Counted from the stretch's first letter, positions 9,351 through 18,590 are shown. The stretch is 56,744 nt of DNA from JAQIBY01 sp046546095 (GCA_046546095.1 JBKGYK010000006.1:1-56744); one strand, 5' to 3'. The notes: generated by a model from the sequence alone, not told the origin. Translations and numbers: made by a program.

Positions 9351-9838
9351 TCTACAGACAAAGTTACCTTATTATTATCATTTGTCAAACGAAAACTTTC
9401 CTCCTTATTGTATAATTTCACAATCAACAAGTTAGACTGGTCATGGAATAGTCCGGTAAGGATGTGATTTTCCATCGTCAGGCTATTGATCTCATAATCA
9501 GACACAGGAATGCTGAAAAACAACCTCACTGCCATATTTCCGTAATCGAATCGCTCAAATTTTATCTGATCCGGATTGATTTTCTGGTCATTGATTCTGA
9601 GGCTTATCCTGTCTTTATAATAACGTATAACAGCTTCAAGATGTTGCGGCTCACCCAAAGAGTCCATCACTACCTCCTCCTGATGGATTCTTCTGATATC
9701 ATCTGCCAGGTCATCGTGAAAAATCCGGCTCATCAGCAGGATGTTATTTTCCTTTTCATCAAGTTCCAGGGTGGTAAATGAAACATGAACCGGATGAAAA
9801 CTGCTGATCAGAAAACTTATGGCTATCAGTAATTTCAT
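9347..9838 (-). CDS. DUF6702 family exported protein
   Basis: The 163-residue protein has a short hydrophobic leader followed by HPVHVSFTTLELDEKENN, a pattern typical of the Bacteroidota DUF6702 family. The rest alternates charged and hydrophobic beta-strand stretches, ending FRLTNDNNKVTLSVE. The family has no established function; members are small envelope proteins often found next to M1 peptidases or surface proteins. Here it is translationally coupled by ATGA to the T9SS type B gene. The start at 9838 gives a sensible signal peptide. It lies 40 bases after the RmlD-like gene, so read-through from the upstream operon is possible. Confidence 0.75.
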   Translation of the reverse strand: MKLLIAISFLISSFHPVHVSFTTLELDEKENNILLMSRIFHDDLADDIRRIHQEEVVMDSLGEPQHLEAVIRYYKDRISLRINDQKINPDQIKFERFDYGNMAVRLFFSIPVSDYEINSLTMENHILTGLFHDQSNLLIVKLYNKEESFRLTNDNNKVTLSVE

Positions 9839-9878
9839 AAAAAATCAATTCTGTATTATTATAATAAAATCGCATCTA

Positions 9879-10784
9879 TCATTGATTAACAGACCTTGCC
9901 GACAAATCCATTCTGTTTTTTATAACAGTTAAGCCCTGAGCTATGTTGTGTGGATGGTAGTTTAATTCCCGCATGGCTTTTGTAATTCTGAACCCGGTTT
10001 TCGGGGGTCGGCGGGCGGGCTGTGCGAGTTGCGCCGATGTTGTAGGACTTATTAGCTTTTTATTCAGATTAAATGCATCTGCTGTTCGGCAAGCGAAATC
10101 ATAAACACTGAGATATTCATCGCCGGAAATATGCCAAATGCCTTCCTTTTTCCCTGTCATCAGTTTTATCAGACCTTCGGCAAGATCATCAACAAGTGTA
10201 GGGGTTCTGAACTGATCATTTACCACCTGAATTTGTTTATGCTGTTTCAGTGAATTCACAATCCAGCCCACAATATTTGCCCGACTGCTTTGTGGTGAAT
10301 CGTACACCAGAACAGTACGCACAATACCGGCCTTAACAGGTTTCTGAAGCAGATAGTTTTCGGCCATCAGTTTTGTGTTGCCATAATAATTGACAGGTGA
10401 AGGTTTATCTTCTTCTGAGTACAATCCGGTAGTTCCATCGAAAACAAAATCAGAACTTAGATGCAGCAGGTATATCCCGCGTTCAAAGCATGCATCAGCC
10501 ATGTTTGCAACAGCCTGATAATTGGTCTGATAGGCTTCTGTTTTGTGTTTTTCACAGACATCGGGTTTTGACATGGCTGCCGCGTTGATCAACACATCGG
10601 GTTCATAAAGGTCAAGCAGGTATTTCATTCGGGCAGTATCCCTGATATCCAGGTATTCAAAAGAGGGATAATTTCCGGCAGTCTTTTGGCGGGCTGTGCA
10701 AATCAGGCCATCTGACTCATCATCAATCAACCGTATAAGTCCACCACCAACGAGTCCGTTACTTCCTGTCAGGAGGATTTTCAT
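9879..10784 (-). CDS. RmlD-like dTDP-4-dehydrorhamnose reductase family protein (SDR)
   Basis: The 301-residue extended short-chain dehydrogenase has a nucleotide loop TGSNGLVG (residues 6-13), NAAAMSKPDVCE in the position of the RmlD NAAAYT..D..E block, HLSSDFVFDG, and the catalytic YGNTK. It resembles RmlD, which reduces dTDP-4-dehydrorhamnose, but no other rml gene is near, so the substrate may be another sugar nucleotide or even a modified base. The gene is fused by a 4-base ATGA overlap to the potassium-channel gene upstream, an odd pairing that suggests co-expression by convenience more than a shared pathway. Confidence 0.8.
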   Translation of the reverse strand: MKILLTGSNGLVGGGLIRLIDDESDGLICTARQKTAGNYPSFEYLDIRDTARMKYLLDLYEPDVLINAAAMSKPDVCEKHKTEAYQTNYQAVANMADACFERGIYLLHLSSDFVFDGTTGLYSEEDKPSPVNYYGNTKLMAENYLLQKPVKAGIVRTVLVYDSPQSSRANIVGWIVNSLKQHKQIQVVNDQFRTPTLVDDLAEGLIKLMTGKKEGIWHISGDEYLSVYDFACRTADAFNLNKKLISPTTSAQLAQPARRPPKTGFRITKAMRELNYHPHNIAQGLTVIKNRMDLSARSVNQ

Positions 10785-11818
10785 GATTCACACATAATTT
10801 TTCTTAGTTGCTGAATCTCTGATTTCTTTCCCAGAACGAAGATACAGTCATGGCGGGTAATGCTTGTATCAGGACCGGGATTCACAAGGTATGTGCCGTC
10901 ACTCCTTCTGATTCCAATGATATTTGCGCCGGTATCCTGTCGGATTCTCAGTTCGCGAATACTTTTCTCATCATTATCACTGAGCAAATCTTTACAGGAA
11001 AGTTCTTCAATGCTGGTTTCATTGACTGTTTGCAAAAGCACATAATCCATAAACTCAACAACATCGGGTTGAGCCACCAGTTTTGCCATGCGTTGCCCGC
11101 CGGTTTTTGCAGGCATAATCACATTGGTTGCGCCGGCTCGTTTCAGTTTACTATCAGAATTTTCTTCTGATGCCCGTGCAATAATTTTCAGATTGTTGTT
11201 GATCTGCCTTGCACTAAGAACAACAAACAAATTATCGGCATCCACTGGCAATGCAGCAATCAGAGCTTTGGCTTTATCTACACCGGCGGCATTCAAAACC
11301 TCATCGCGTGTTGCATCCCCTTCAACATAAAGAAGATTTCCTTTTTCCCGTATTTCCTGAATAATTTGTTCTTCTTTTTCAATCAACACTATTTTTTCTC
11401 CGTGGGCATACAATTCGTCAATTGTCTGGCGGCCATTACGGCCATAACCCACAACAATCACATGACCTGTAAGATTTTTTATTGTTTTTTCCACTTTCCT
11501 GTCTTTAAAATAGTTTGTAAAAATTCCGCTAATGAGATAGCGGGTTAGGTTGGTTAACACATAAGCATATATTGAGAAGCTCACGATGATCAAAAGTATG
11601 GTAAAAATCATTCCCGGGCGGGACAGGGGTGCTACCTCTTTAAAACCAACGGTTGCAATGGTGATTACGGTCATGTACAGGGCATCAATAAGCGGATAAT
11701 GCTCTATCAGCATATAACCAAACACCCCAATCACCATAATCAGTATCAGTACACCCAGTGCAATAATAATACCCCGGACATTGTCCCTGGCGAATTTTGG
11801 TGTTTTTTCATTCTGCAT
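10781..11818 (-). CDS. Two-TM potassium channel with cytoplasmic RCK (TrkA-N/TrkA-C) domains
   Basis: The 345-residue protein has two membrane helices (about 16-38 and 70-92) with a pore loop between them, then RCK_N with the Rossmann motif GYGRNG (124-129) and an acidic strand-two end (IEKE), and a C-terminal RCK_C domain from about residue 265. This is the MthK-type layout; such channels form tetramers and open on ligand binding to the RCK ring. The selectivity filter reads TVGFKE (56-61) where canonical channels have TVGYGD, so both the tyrosine and the GD pair differ. It overlaps the RmlD-like gene by ATGA and begins 4 bases after the DUF2851 stop. Confidence 0.87.
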   Translation of the reverse strand: MQNEKTPKFARDNVRGIIIALGVLILIMVIGVFGYMLIEHYPLIDALYMTVITIATVGFKEVAPLSRPGMIFTILLIIVSFSIYAYVLTNLTRYLISGIFTNYFKDRKVEKTIKNLTGHVIVVGYGRNGRQTIDELYAHGEKIVLIEKEEQIIQEIREKGNLLYVEGDATRDEVLNAAGVDKAKALIAALPVDADNLFVVLSARQINNNLKIIARASEENSDSKLKRAGATNVIMPAKTGGQRMAKLVAQPDVVEFMDYVLLQTVNETSIEELSCKDLLSDNDEKSIRELRIRQDTGANIIGIRRSDGTYLVNPGPDTSITRHDCIFVLGKKSEIQQLRKIMCES

Positions 11819-11822
11819 GATT

Positions 11823-13088
11823 TTACTTACTTATGATTTCATGTCCGATACTACAAAATAAGCATTTTTTTTCAAGGCAATACTTATTTTTAAGCTGAAT
11901 CATTGCCTGAGATTCCAGTGCGTTTGCAGGCTTTATCCCCAGAGTTTCCCACTCTCTGACAATACGGTTGCTTTCCGGAGGAAGCTCTTCAAGGAACATC
12001 AGGGCTTTATCGGCATATTTTTGTTCATCGCGAATACGGGCATACATGAATAAAAACGGAACCACCACATTGATCACGATACTCTTGATGGCCATATCAC
12101 CCGGTTTCTTTTTGTATTTGCGGGGAGCCTTACGGCCAAAACGGTAATGTGTATCCCAGTATTCCGATGCGGGATATGTAAGCAATTTTTTGATTTGCTC
12201 TATATCACCGGCGCCGGCCAGATTACTAAACAAACGTTGTTCATGATACATGATACCTGCGAGCTGTGCAATCCTGATTTCGGGAAAATTTCCCGGTCGC
12301 ATTCGGGAAAACTTCCACAAGTGAGGCTCAATATTGTCAAGCTGAAATTTGTTTTTCAGAAAGCGGTATTCCTCTTTCAATTCACGAAAATATTCATCAT
12401 TCATATCCCCTTTCAGGAATCCGGCCTGACCAAAAAGCATGGCTTCAAGTTGACGCAGGTTGTGCCTGTGTCTTGCTAAGACTTTCCAGTTGATGCTCCT
12501 ACCCAGCATATCAAAAGGCAGTTGATTTACTTTGAAGCCAAATTGACGAAAAATTGTCTGATAAAAAGCCGTATCAATATCCATACGTTCCCTGACAAGA
12601 CGTTTTTCAATTTCTTTTGCCTTATGAATAAATCGCTGAATTGCTATGGACTGCAACCACATAATAATCTCGGTGGGATTTACTTTATGCAGGTCATCCT
12701 TACATGGAATGGTAAAAATTGATTGCACGAGCTTCTCATATTGTTTGAAAGTAGATTGGGGGAAATTCATCACCCAGGTTTCAGGTTTCCGACCCTCTTT
12801 TGTATTGATGGGTTTGTTGTTTTCAGCCACAACATGCATAATCACATTGTTGTATGCCGGATCCCTGTGATGATTATGAGCGAACCAGTCTCCTGCGGAT
12901 TTATGTATTTCCACATTGCCTGCCCAGATTGTATCATCAATTTTAATTTTAGCATTGAAAAAATCCGGCCCTGCATCCTTATTGTGTATCCCGGTGTCAA
13001 GAACTTCAAACTCCTTTCCTGACACGGTTTTACAGGGATTGCTCCATTGCCGGGTTTTCCAGATAAAATGCAGGAAATCTTCTGACAT
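11823..13088 (-). CDS. DUF2851 family protein
   Basis: The 421-residue soluble protein begins MSEDFLHFIWKTRQW and carries the DUF2851 signature: LDTGIHNKDAGPDFFNAKI, then WAGNVEIH and DWFAHNHHRDPAYNNVIMHV. The histidine- and aspartate-rich N-terminal part looks like a metal or nuclease-type active site, but the family function is not established. The C-terminus has a cysteine cluster CLEKKCLFC. This family is nearly confined to Bacteroidota. It is the first gene of the leftward run and has its own promoter. Confidence 0.85.
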   Translation of the reverse strand: MSEDFLHFIWKTRQWSNPCKTVSGKEFEVLDTGIHNKDAGPDFFNAKIKIDDTIWAGNVEIHKSAGDWFAHNHHRDPAYNNVIMHVVAENNKPINTKEGRKPETWVMNFPQSTFKQYEKLVQSIFTIPCKDDLHKVNPTEIIMWLQSIAIQRFIHKAKEIEKRLVRERMDIDTAFYQTIFRQFGFKVNQLPFDMLGRSINWKVLARHRHNLRQLEAMLFGQAGFLKGDMNDEYFRELKEEYRFLKNKFQLDNIEPHLWKFSRMRPGNFPEIRIAQLAGIMYHEQRLFSNLAGAGDIEQIKKLLTYPASEYWDTHYRFGRKAPRKYKKKPGDMAIKSIVINVVVPFLFMYARIRDEQKYADKALMFLEELPPESNRIVREWETLGIKPANALESQAMIQLKNKYCLEKKCLFCSIGHEIISK

Positions 13089-13103
13089 GTTTAATTTTTA
13101 TGC

Positions 13104-13132
13104 TAAAGTTAAACATTTTTAACATAAATCAA
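13104..13132 (-). promoter_or_regulatory. Promoter of the DUF2851 operon
   Basis: The minus strand reads TTG (13130-13132), an 18-base spacer, then TAACTTTA (13104-13111), one base off the TAnnTTTG -7 consensus. The predicted start lies about 10-15 bases before the ATG at 13088. The -33 element abuts the U-tract of the upstream terminator. Confidence 0.5.
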
Positions 13133-13159
13133 AAAAAGCCATCTGTTAAAACAAATGGC
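13131..13159 (-). terminator. Intrinsic terminator of the FadL-like gene
   Basis: Read on the minus strand, GCCATTTG and CAGATGGC pair (one G-T wobble) around a short loop and are followed by seven T. It lies 27 bases past the stop of the gene at 13186. Confidence 0.75.
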
Positions 13160-13185
13160 CTTATAGTGAAATGTTTGCTTACTTA

Positions 13186-14637
13186 TCAGAATCTGAACCC
13201 AAGGGTTGCCATCATGGTATGTCTGGTCATATTCTGATCAACTACAGGGCTTGATACACCATAGCCTTCATAGAGGAAATATTTTTCATTTCTGTCGTAA
13301 TATACGTATGCAAGATCGAAGAAAAAGGATTTGCTTCGTAAGCCGATACCTCCGGAATACTGCATAAAGCTGGCACCTGCATTGATTTCTCCATCCACAT
13401 AAGGGCTGTCAAAATATGCCCATCCTGCCCGGAAAGCAACAAGACCTAAGCGGTATTCAGCACCTGCTCTGATGTTGTGTGCAGCGCCGTAGCTTTCCGC
13501 TATGATATCGTTTTCAACATCAAAAGCATCATCACTGGCACGCAACTTACTGATGCCATAGTTAAGAAATTCATAATCTACACTGATGATTGCATTGTTG
13601 TAAATCACTGCAGCCAGACCGGCCTGTGCTCTGAAAGGAGAAGTCAGCTTATAATTATAAATACCGGTAGGAGAATTGTAGGTAGTGCTTTTATCAGTAT
13701 CGTCAAAGTTTGAAACAAATTCTGTTGAATATTCATCATGCAGATTATAAAATGTAGGTGTATGAATTGCTACTGAGGCTCTCAGCCAGTCAAGCGGACG
13801 TACAATGCCTCCCAGTTTAAGATTGTAGCCTGTTCCGTCTGTCACCAGTCTGTCTCTATAGGTGAAATAGTTAAAATCGCTGATGACATCATCGGAATCT
13901 GATTCTTCATAAAATTTCGATTGTTCAAAGCTGACATTTTGGATGCCAAAGCTTGCTCCCAGGTAAAACATATCATCCAGGTTTACTCCCATGGCAAAGA
14001 CATATTCTCCGACATTTCCGGATTTTTGCATGAGTTCCTTTTGTCTGGTGCCATATGCATCGTATGATGATATATAAGTTGTGGAATCAGCACCCAGCGG
14101 GTCGATCAAAAAGGAATAATATGCCGGCCATTCATAAAAATCACCAAGGTTTTCAGGCCGGTGGCCATCCGAACTTGCAGCAAAATAGTTTGTCATGGAA
14201 CCGTTGTCATTGTAGCCTTTGATGTCGGTAACCTGATTGAAATTCTGCAATTGATTATAACCAAAAGCAAAGCTCATGCTTTTGAGTATATCGGATTCAT
14301 TTTCAAAAAGGATAGTCCCTACATAACCAATATTACCCATCATCGCGTTGTAATTAAAATCATGTTCCTTATTATTCAGGTACTCAGAGCTTGTGCCTGA
14401 GTACATCATTCCGGGTGTAAAGGTCAGTTCAGAGCTACGATAGACACCAAGACCGGCCGGATTTTGCGAGATGGCCCCGAAGTCACCACCAAGGCTGTTA
14501 AAAGCACCGCCCATGCTGTTAAACCGGGCAGTTCCTGAGGGATTCAACCAGGAGTACCTGAGCGCATCCGTCTGATTCTGGGCAAAGAGCCCAAGGCTAA
14601 GAACGATCAGACATGCTGTTGTTATATATCTTTTCAT
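13186..14637 (-). CDS. OmpP1/FadL/TodX-family outer-membrane transport protein
   Basis: The 483-residue protein starts with a signal peptide (cut after LFAQ) and then RYSWLNPSGTARFNSMGGAF and ISQNPAGLGVYRSSELTFTP; the NPAGL block is shared by FadL-type barrels that let hydrophobic compounds across the outer membrane. Many amphipathic strands follow, and the protein ends in a phenylalanine (ATLGFRF), as outer-membrane barrels do for Bam recognition. Cargo is unknown. The gene has a good terminator and is probably a single-gene unit, 74 bases from the lipoprotein gene. Confidence 0.82.
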   Translation of the reverse strand: MKRYITTACLIVLSLGLFAQNQTDALRYSWLNPSGTARFNSMGGAFNSLGGDFGAISQNPAGLGVYRSSELTFTPGMMYSGTSSEYLNNKEHDFNYNAMMGNIGYVGTILFENESDILKSMSFAFGYNQLQNFNQVTDIKGYNDNGSMTNYFAASSDGHRPENLGDFYEWPAYYSFLIDPLGADSTTYISSYDAYGTRQKELMQKSGNVGEYVFAMGVNLDDMFYLGASFGIQNVSFEQSKFYEESDSDDVISDFNYFTYRDRLVTDGTGYNLKLGGIVRPLDWLRASVAIHTPTFYNLHDEYSTEFVSNFDDTDKSTTYNSPTGIYNYKLTSPFRAQAGLAAVIYNNAIISVDYEFLNYGISKLRASDDAFDVENDIIAESYGAAHNIRAGAEYRLGLVAFRAGWAYFDSPYVDGEINAGASFMQYSGGIGLRSKSFFFDLAYVYYDRNEKYFLYEGYGVSSPVVDQNMTRHTMMATLGFRF

Positions 14638-14711
14638 TGTTTTGCTTTTTTGTTATTAACAGATTACATAAAAATAAGACCATAAAACCATCACACCCGT
14701 GGTGCATTTGT

Positions 14712-16310
14712 TTAGCGGCTGCGTCCGCCGGATGATGAGCTGCTACCTGAGCTTCCGCCGGAGGAACGGCTTGAGGAGGAGCTGCTGCTACTACCGAAGC
14801 TTGATGAACCAGATGAACGGCTGCTGCTACTACCGAAACTTGAGCCACTACTTCTGGTGGAGCTTGAGCCAGACCGGTTGTATGATCTGCTGCTGTTGCT
14901 GCTCCGTGAGGGGCTGCTGTAGGACCGGTTTGTGTTGCGTGACGGGCTGGAATAAGACCTGTTGGAATTACGTGACGGGCTGCTGTAATTATTGTTGCGT
15001 GAGCCCGAAGGTCTTGAATAGGAACCACCACTGTTGCTGTTGCTGTTACCAGATCTGCGATACGTATTGGAGTTGCTCCTTGTATCGTTACCGCTGCGTG
15101 AGCTACTGCCCGGTTGCGTATATCGTGAGTTACTTCTCACTGAGTTGGAGGAATTGTAGTTACTCCTGCCTGAGTTTGAGCTTGTACCTGATGAAGGCCT
15201 TGTATAGGTACGGCTGTTGTTGTACCTGCTGCCGGTATTGTTTTCAGGGCGCTGGTAATACCGTGCTTTACGTGTAGTATTGGCATTGCTGTTACGATCA
15301 ACCGTATTGTCACCCTCAGGTTTTGTTACTCTGCCAGTATTGGCTGATGATTTGTCCGGATCAAGGCGCTGTGTATTGTCTCTGACACGGCTTTCACCAT
15401 CAGGTCTGTCTTTATTACCGCCATCTTTTCCGGCATCAAGCCTTTCGGTATTTTCGCGGTCTGCACCACGGATTGAAACCGGATCATTATCTTTTTTATC
15501 ACGTGTCAGCTCTGCAGTATTTTTTGCAGCATCTGTACGGACCCGGTCATTTCTGTTATCGTTATTGCCGGCAGATCCACGTTGTCCTGTGCCATCTCCG
15601 CCAACCGAACCACGCCGACCGTAATAAACATCATCATTATCATAGGCAATCCAGTCGTCGCCATAATACGGTGTTCCGCTACCATCGGCATAACCATTCC
15701 AGTAGCCATTCCAGAATCCGTCCTGATAACCGGCATAGTATGGGTTATAGCCCCACCCGATATGATGAGGATACCAGGAATTATGATAATAATGTGGCCA
15801 GCCATAACCCCATCCAAAGTTGAATCCCCAACCTGCATGGGTGTTGTATCCGAAACCTACATGCCAGGGGTTATAATAATAAGAATCGTAATAGAAGGGA
15901 TCATAATAATAAGCACTGTGGAACGTTCTGAGGCGATAAGCATAGGAGTCATAATAATAATTATTTATGACATCTCCACCGCCATAGTAATCACCTTCTT
16001 CATCATAATAATAATCATCATCATCATAATATGCTGTATCTTCATTATATTCTTCATCAGCATACTGATCAGCATAAGGATTAGTATTCTGATCATCGGC
16101 ATAATTATTGTTACCATTTTCAGGTGATTCATACTGAGGCTCATAACCGTTACCGGCTGCCTTATTATTTTGAGGCTTTTCTGATGCTATTTCTTCTCCC
16201 GGAGAATAATAGACATCATCATAGCCGTAACCTTCGCCGAGATGCACGCTGGTGGTGCAGCTTGTTGCGAAGATGATCAGGGCGAGTGATAATAATTTAA
16301 AAAGTTTCAT
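14712..16310 (-). CDS. Low-complexity lipoprotein: Tyr/Trp/Gly-rich middle, Ser/Arg/Asn-rich repeat tail
   Basis: The 532-residue protein opens with a lipoprotein signal (MKLFKLLSLALIIFATSC, lipid cysteine at 18). An acidic Tyr/Asp/Glu stretch (about 20-115) is followed by a Tyr/Trp/Gly/His-rich stretch (about 140-225) and then a charged linker with many D-R and N-R pairs. From about residue 350 the tail is Ser, Arg, Asn and Gly only, with tandem units PSRNSNRSYSS, PSRNTNRSYSS and PSRSSN, then SSSRSSGSSSFGS-type units. Such composition suggests a disordered or phase-separating surface layer component, but this is inference. It is divergent from proS. The repeats also make long false frames on other strands. 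I recognise no named family. Confidence 0.75.
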   Translation of the reverse strand: MKLFKLLSLALIIFATSCTTSVHLGEGYGYDDVYYSPGEEIASEKPQNNKAAGNGYEPQYESPENGNNNYADDQNTNPYADQYADEEYNEDTAYYDDDDYYYDEEGDYYGGGDVINNYYYDSYAYRLRTFHSAYYYDPFYYDSYYYNPWHVGFGYNTHAGWGFNFGWGYGWPHYYHNSWYPHHIGWGYNPYYAGYQDGFWNGYWNGYADGSGTPYYGDDWIAYDNDDVYYGRRGSVGGDGTGQRGSAGNNDNRNDRVRTDAAKNTAELTRDKKDNDPVSIRGADRENTERLDAGKDGGNKDRPDGESRVRDNTQRLDPDKSSANTGRVTKPEGDNTVDRNSNANTTRKARYYQRPENNTGSRYNNSRTYTRPSSGTSSNSGRSNYNSSNSVRSNSRYTQPGSSSRSGNDTRSNSNTYRRSGNSNSNSGGSYSRPSGSRNNNYSSPSRNSNRSYSSPSRNTNRSYSSPSRSSNSSRSYNRSGSSSTRSSGSSFGSSSSRSSGSSSFGSSSSSSSSRSSGGSSGSSSSSGGRSR

Positions 16311-16333
16311 GGTCTTATCTTATTTTTTTAGAT

Positions 16334-16361
16334 TTGACAAATTATTTACAATATAGTTTAG
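16334..16361 (+). promoter_or_regulatory. Promoter of proS
   Basis: TTG at 16334-16336, a 17-base spacer and TAGTTTAG at 16354-16361 match the Bacteroidota pattern with one mismatch in the -7 box. The start codon is 25 bases downstream. Confidence 0.5.
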
Positions 16362-16385
16362 TGCAAATTTCATACCAGAAATACT

Positions 16386-17855
16386 ATGGGAAAAGGCTTA
16401 ACAAAGCGCAGTGATAATTATTCACAGTGGTACAATGAATTGGTTGCGAAAGCGGATCTGGCGGAAAACTCTGCGGTCAGAGGATCTATGGTGATCAAGC
16501 CCTATGGGTACGCCATTTGGGAAAAGATGCAGGCTCAGCTTGACAAGATGTTTAAAGAAACCGGACATTCCAATGCATATTTCCCTTTATTTATTCCAAA
16601 ATCATTTTTTGCCAAAGAAGCCAAGCATGTTGAAGGCTTTGCCAAGGAATGTGCCGTGGTGACACATTACCGCTTAAAAAACTCTGAAGACGGAATTATT
16701 GTGGATCCGGATGCCAAGCTGGAAGAAGAACTCATTGTTCGTCCGACATCGGAAACAATTATATGGAACACGTACAAAAACTGGATACAATCCTACCGTG
16801 ATCTCCCCATACTTGTCAACCAGTGGGCCAATGTTGTACGCTGGGAGATGCGTACACGTTTATTTTTACGAACGGCCGAATTTTTGTGGCAGGAAGGTCA
16901 CACTGCTCATGCCACCCGTGAAGAAGCCCTAGAAGAAACAAAAAAAATGATTCATGTTTACTCTGAGTTTGCAGAAAACTGGATGGCTATGCCAGTCATT
17001 ATCGGGACAAAGAGCGAAGGTGAGCGTTTTGCCGGTGCAGAAGAGACATACACCATTGAGGCCATGATGCAGGATGGAAAAGCACTTCAAAGCGGAACCT
17101 CTCATTTTCTTGCACAGAATTTCGCCAAAGCATTTGATGTTAAGTTTCTCACAAGAGAAAACAAGGAGGAATATGTCTGGGCCAGCTCATGGGGTGTATC
17201 AACCCGCCTGATGGGTGCTCTGATCATGGCTCACTCCGATGATCAGGGTCTTGTTCTGCCGCCGAAGCTGGCTCCTACCCAGGTGGCCATTGTCCCCATA
17301 TTTAAAAACGAAGAGCAATTATCTGCCATACGGGAAAAGGTGGATGGCATTACAAAGGCGCTGCGTGACAAAGGTATCAGTGTACATTTTGACGACCGGG
17401 ATACACAAAGGCCGGGATTCAAATTTGCAGAATATGAAATGAAAGGCTATCCTGTTCGCATTGCTGTAGGCCCAAGGGATCTGGAAAGCGACACTTTTGA
17501 AGTTGCCCGCAGGGATACACTTGAGAAGGAAAGTATCTCCGGCGACAAACTTATCGATCACATCAGCTGGCTACTGGAAGATATTCAGGCCGGCATATAC
17601 AACAAAGCCAGGAAGCTGCGGGAAGAAAGAACTGTAAAAATTGATGACTACGAAACATTTAAAAAGCATATAAAGGAAGAATCAGGCTTTGTGTTGGCAC
17701 ATTGGGATGGTAGCCCTGAAACCGAGGAAAAGATAAAGGCAGACACCAAAGCCACAGTACGTTGTATTCCTCTGGAAGGAGAAACCGAAACCGGCCAGTG
17801 CATGGTCACAGGCAAACCCTCCAAAGGCAGAGTTTTGTTTGCAAAAGCGTATTAA
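16386..17855 (+). CDS. proS: Prolyl-tRNA synthetase, archaeal/eukaryal-like type
   Basis: The enzyme charges tRNA-Pro with proline. The 489-residue form lacks the editing insertion of long bacterial ProRS and matches the shorter archaeal/eukaryal-like type common in Bacteroidota. Class II motifs are visible: motif 2 around RWEMRTRLFLRTAEFLWQEG, preceded by LIVRPTSETIIW, and motif 3 around GVSTRLMGALIMAHSDDQG. The anticodon-binding domain starts near residue 290 (APTQVAIVPI), and the protein ends in KAY, the terminal tyrosine typical of this type. The ATG at 16386 (MGKGLTKRSDNYSQWY) gives the expected N-terminus. Confidence 0.96.
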   Translation: MGKGLTKRSDNYSQWYNELVAKADLAENSAVRGSMVIKPYGYAIWEKMQAQLDKMFKETGHSNAYFPLFIPKSFFAKEAKHVEGFAKECAVVTHYRLKNSEDGIIVDPDAKLEEELIVRPTSETIIWNTYKNWIQSYRDLPILVNQWANVVRWEMRTRLFLRTAEFLWQEGHTAHATREEALEETKKMIHVYSEFAENWMAMPVIIGTKSEGERFAGAEETYTIEAMMQDGKALQSGTSHFLAQNFAKAFDVKFLTRENKEEYVWASSWGVSTRLMGALIMAHSDDQGLVLPPKLAPTQVAIVPIFKNEEQLSAIREKVDGITKALRDKGISVHFDDRDTQRPGFKFAEYEMKGYPVRIAVGPRDLESDTFEVARRDTLEKESISGDKLIDHISWLLEDIQAGIYNKARKLREERTVKIDDYETFKKHIKEESGFVLAHWDGSPETEEKIKADTKATVRCIPLEGETETGQCMVTGKPSKGRVLFAKAY

Positions 17856-17921
17856 TATAATAAAAAAAATTGCGTTTGGAATTTCTGAGTAATTCTGAGC
17901 CAACACAAGATAATTAGCATT

Positions 17922-18590
17922 ATGAAAGAAGAAGTTATTAAGACTTTGCTTGAAAAATCACAGACGAAGCAACAAGTTTACGATCATACAAAAGTTGCAT
18001 TTAAAAAAATCAAGCAAATATTGCAGGACATTGTCAGCGATTATAACCAGGATTTGATTGATGCTGACAAGCGTGTATTGCTGGAATACAGAGACAGGGG
18101 CGTTTTTGAATCAGAAATCCGCATTGCAGGTGATTTGTTGATTTTCAATATGCATTCCAATGTGTTCGAGTTTCCTTCTGATCACCAGATATGGAAAACT
18201 AGAGGGGGAAGAGAAGATGTCCTGAACACTTATGCAGGCATCATCAACATATACAACTTCCTGGCTGACAGCTTCAAGTACAATCGGTCAGATGATCTGG
18301 GGTATTTGATTGGCCGCCTCTTTATCAACCGGAACAATTATTACTTTATTGAAGGCCGGAAAGAAATCGGTTACACATATCCGAGTTTTGATGATCACGA
18401 AGTAAGTCATGAAGCCTTAAAACGTGTTGTTGAAGGCACCTTGTTGTTTGCTTTGAAGTTTGATTTGCTGGTGCCTCCAATGGACAAGATTCAGGTTGCA
18501 TCTGTATCACAAATGAAGGAAAGAATTAACAAATCAAAAATACAAACCGGCAAGCGGCTGGGCTTTAATTACGAAACGGAAGAGGGTTGA
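17922..18590 (+). CDS. Conserved hypothetical protein
   Basis: The 222-residue soluble protein has no signal peptide. The N-terminal about 60 residues are helical and charged (KQQVYDHTKVAFKKIKQILQ), then a mixed region with RIAGDLLIFNMHSNVFEFP, NTYAGIINIYNFLADSFKY and GRLFINRNNYYFIEGRKE. I recognise the pattern as one seen in Bacteroidota genomes but cannot name a domain. It follows proS by 66 bases on the same strand and may be cotranscribed with it. Codon use and length look like a normal gene. Confidence 0.7.
   Translation: MKEEVIKTLLEKSQTKQQVYDHTKVAFKKIKQILQDIVSDYNQDLIDADKRVLLEYRDRGVFESEIRIAGDLLIFNMHSNVFEFPSDHQIWKTRGGREDVLNTYAGIINIYNFLADSFKYNRSDDLGYLIGRLFINRNNYYFIEGRKEIGYTYPSFDDHEVSHEALKRVVEGTLLFALKFDLLVPPMDKIQVASVSQMKERINKSKIQTGKRLGFNYETEEG

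Noticed and set aside
14699..16127. Long open frames opposite the Ser-rich lipoprotein gene, and its repeats as a CRISPR-like array
   Set aside because: The frames are cysteine- or isoleucine-rich mirror products of low-complexity DNA. The repeats are in frame, short, and lack unique spacers of constant length.
16386..17855. Horizontal transfer of proS from archaea in this lineage
   Set aside because: The archaeal-like ProRS form is widespread in Bacteroidota, so it is not a local event.
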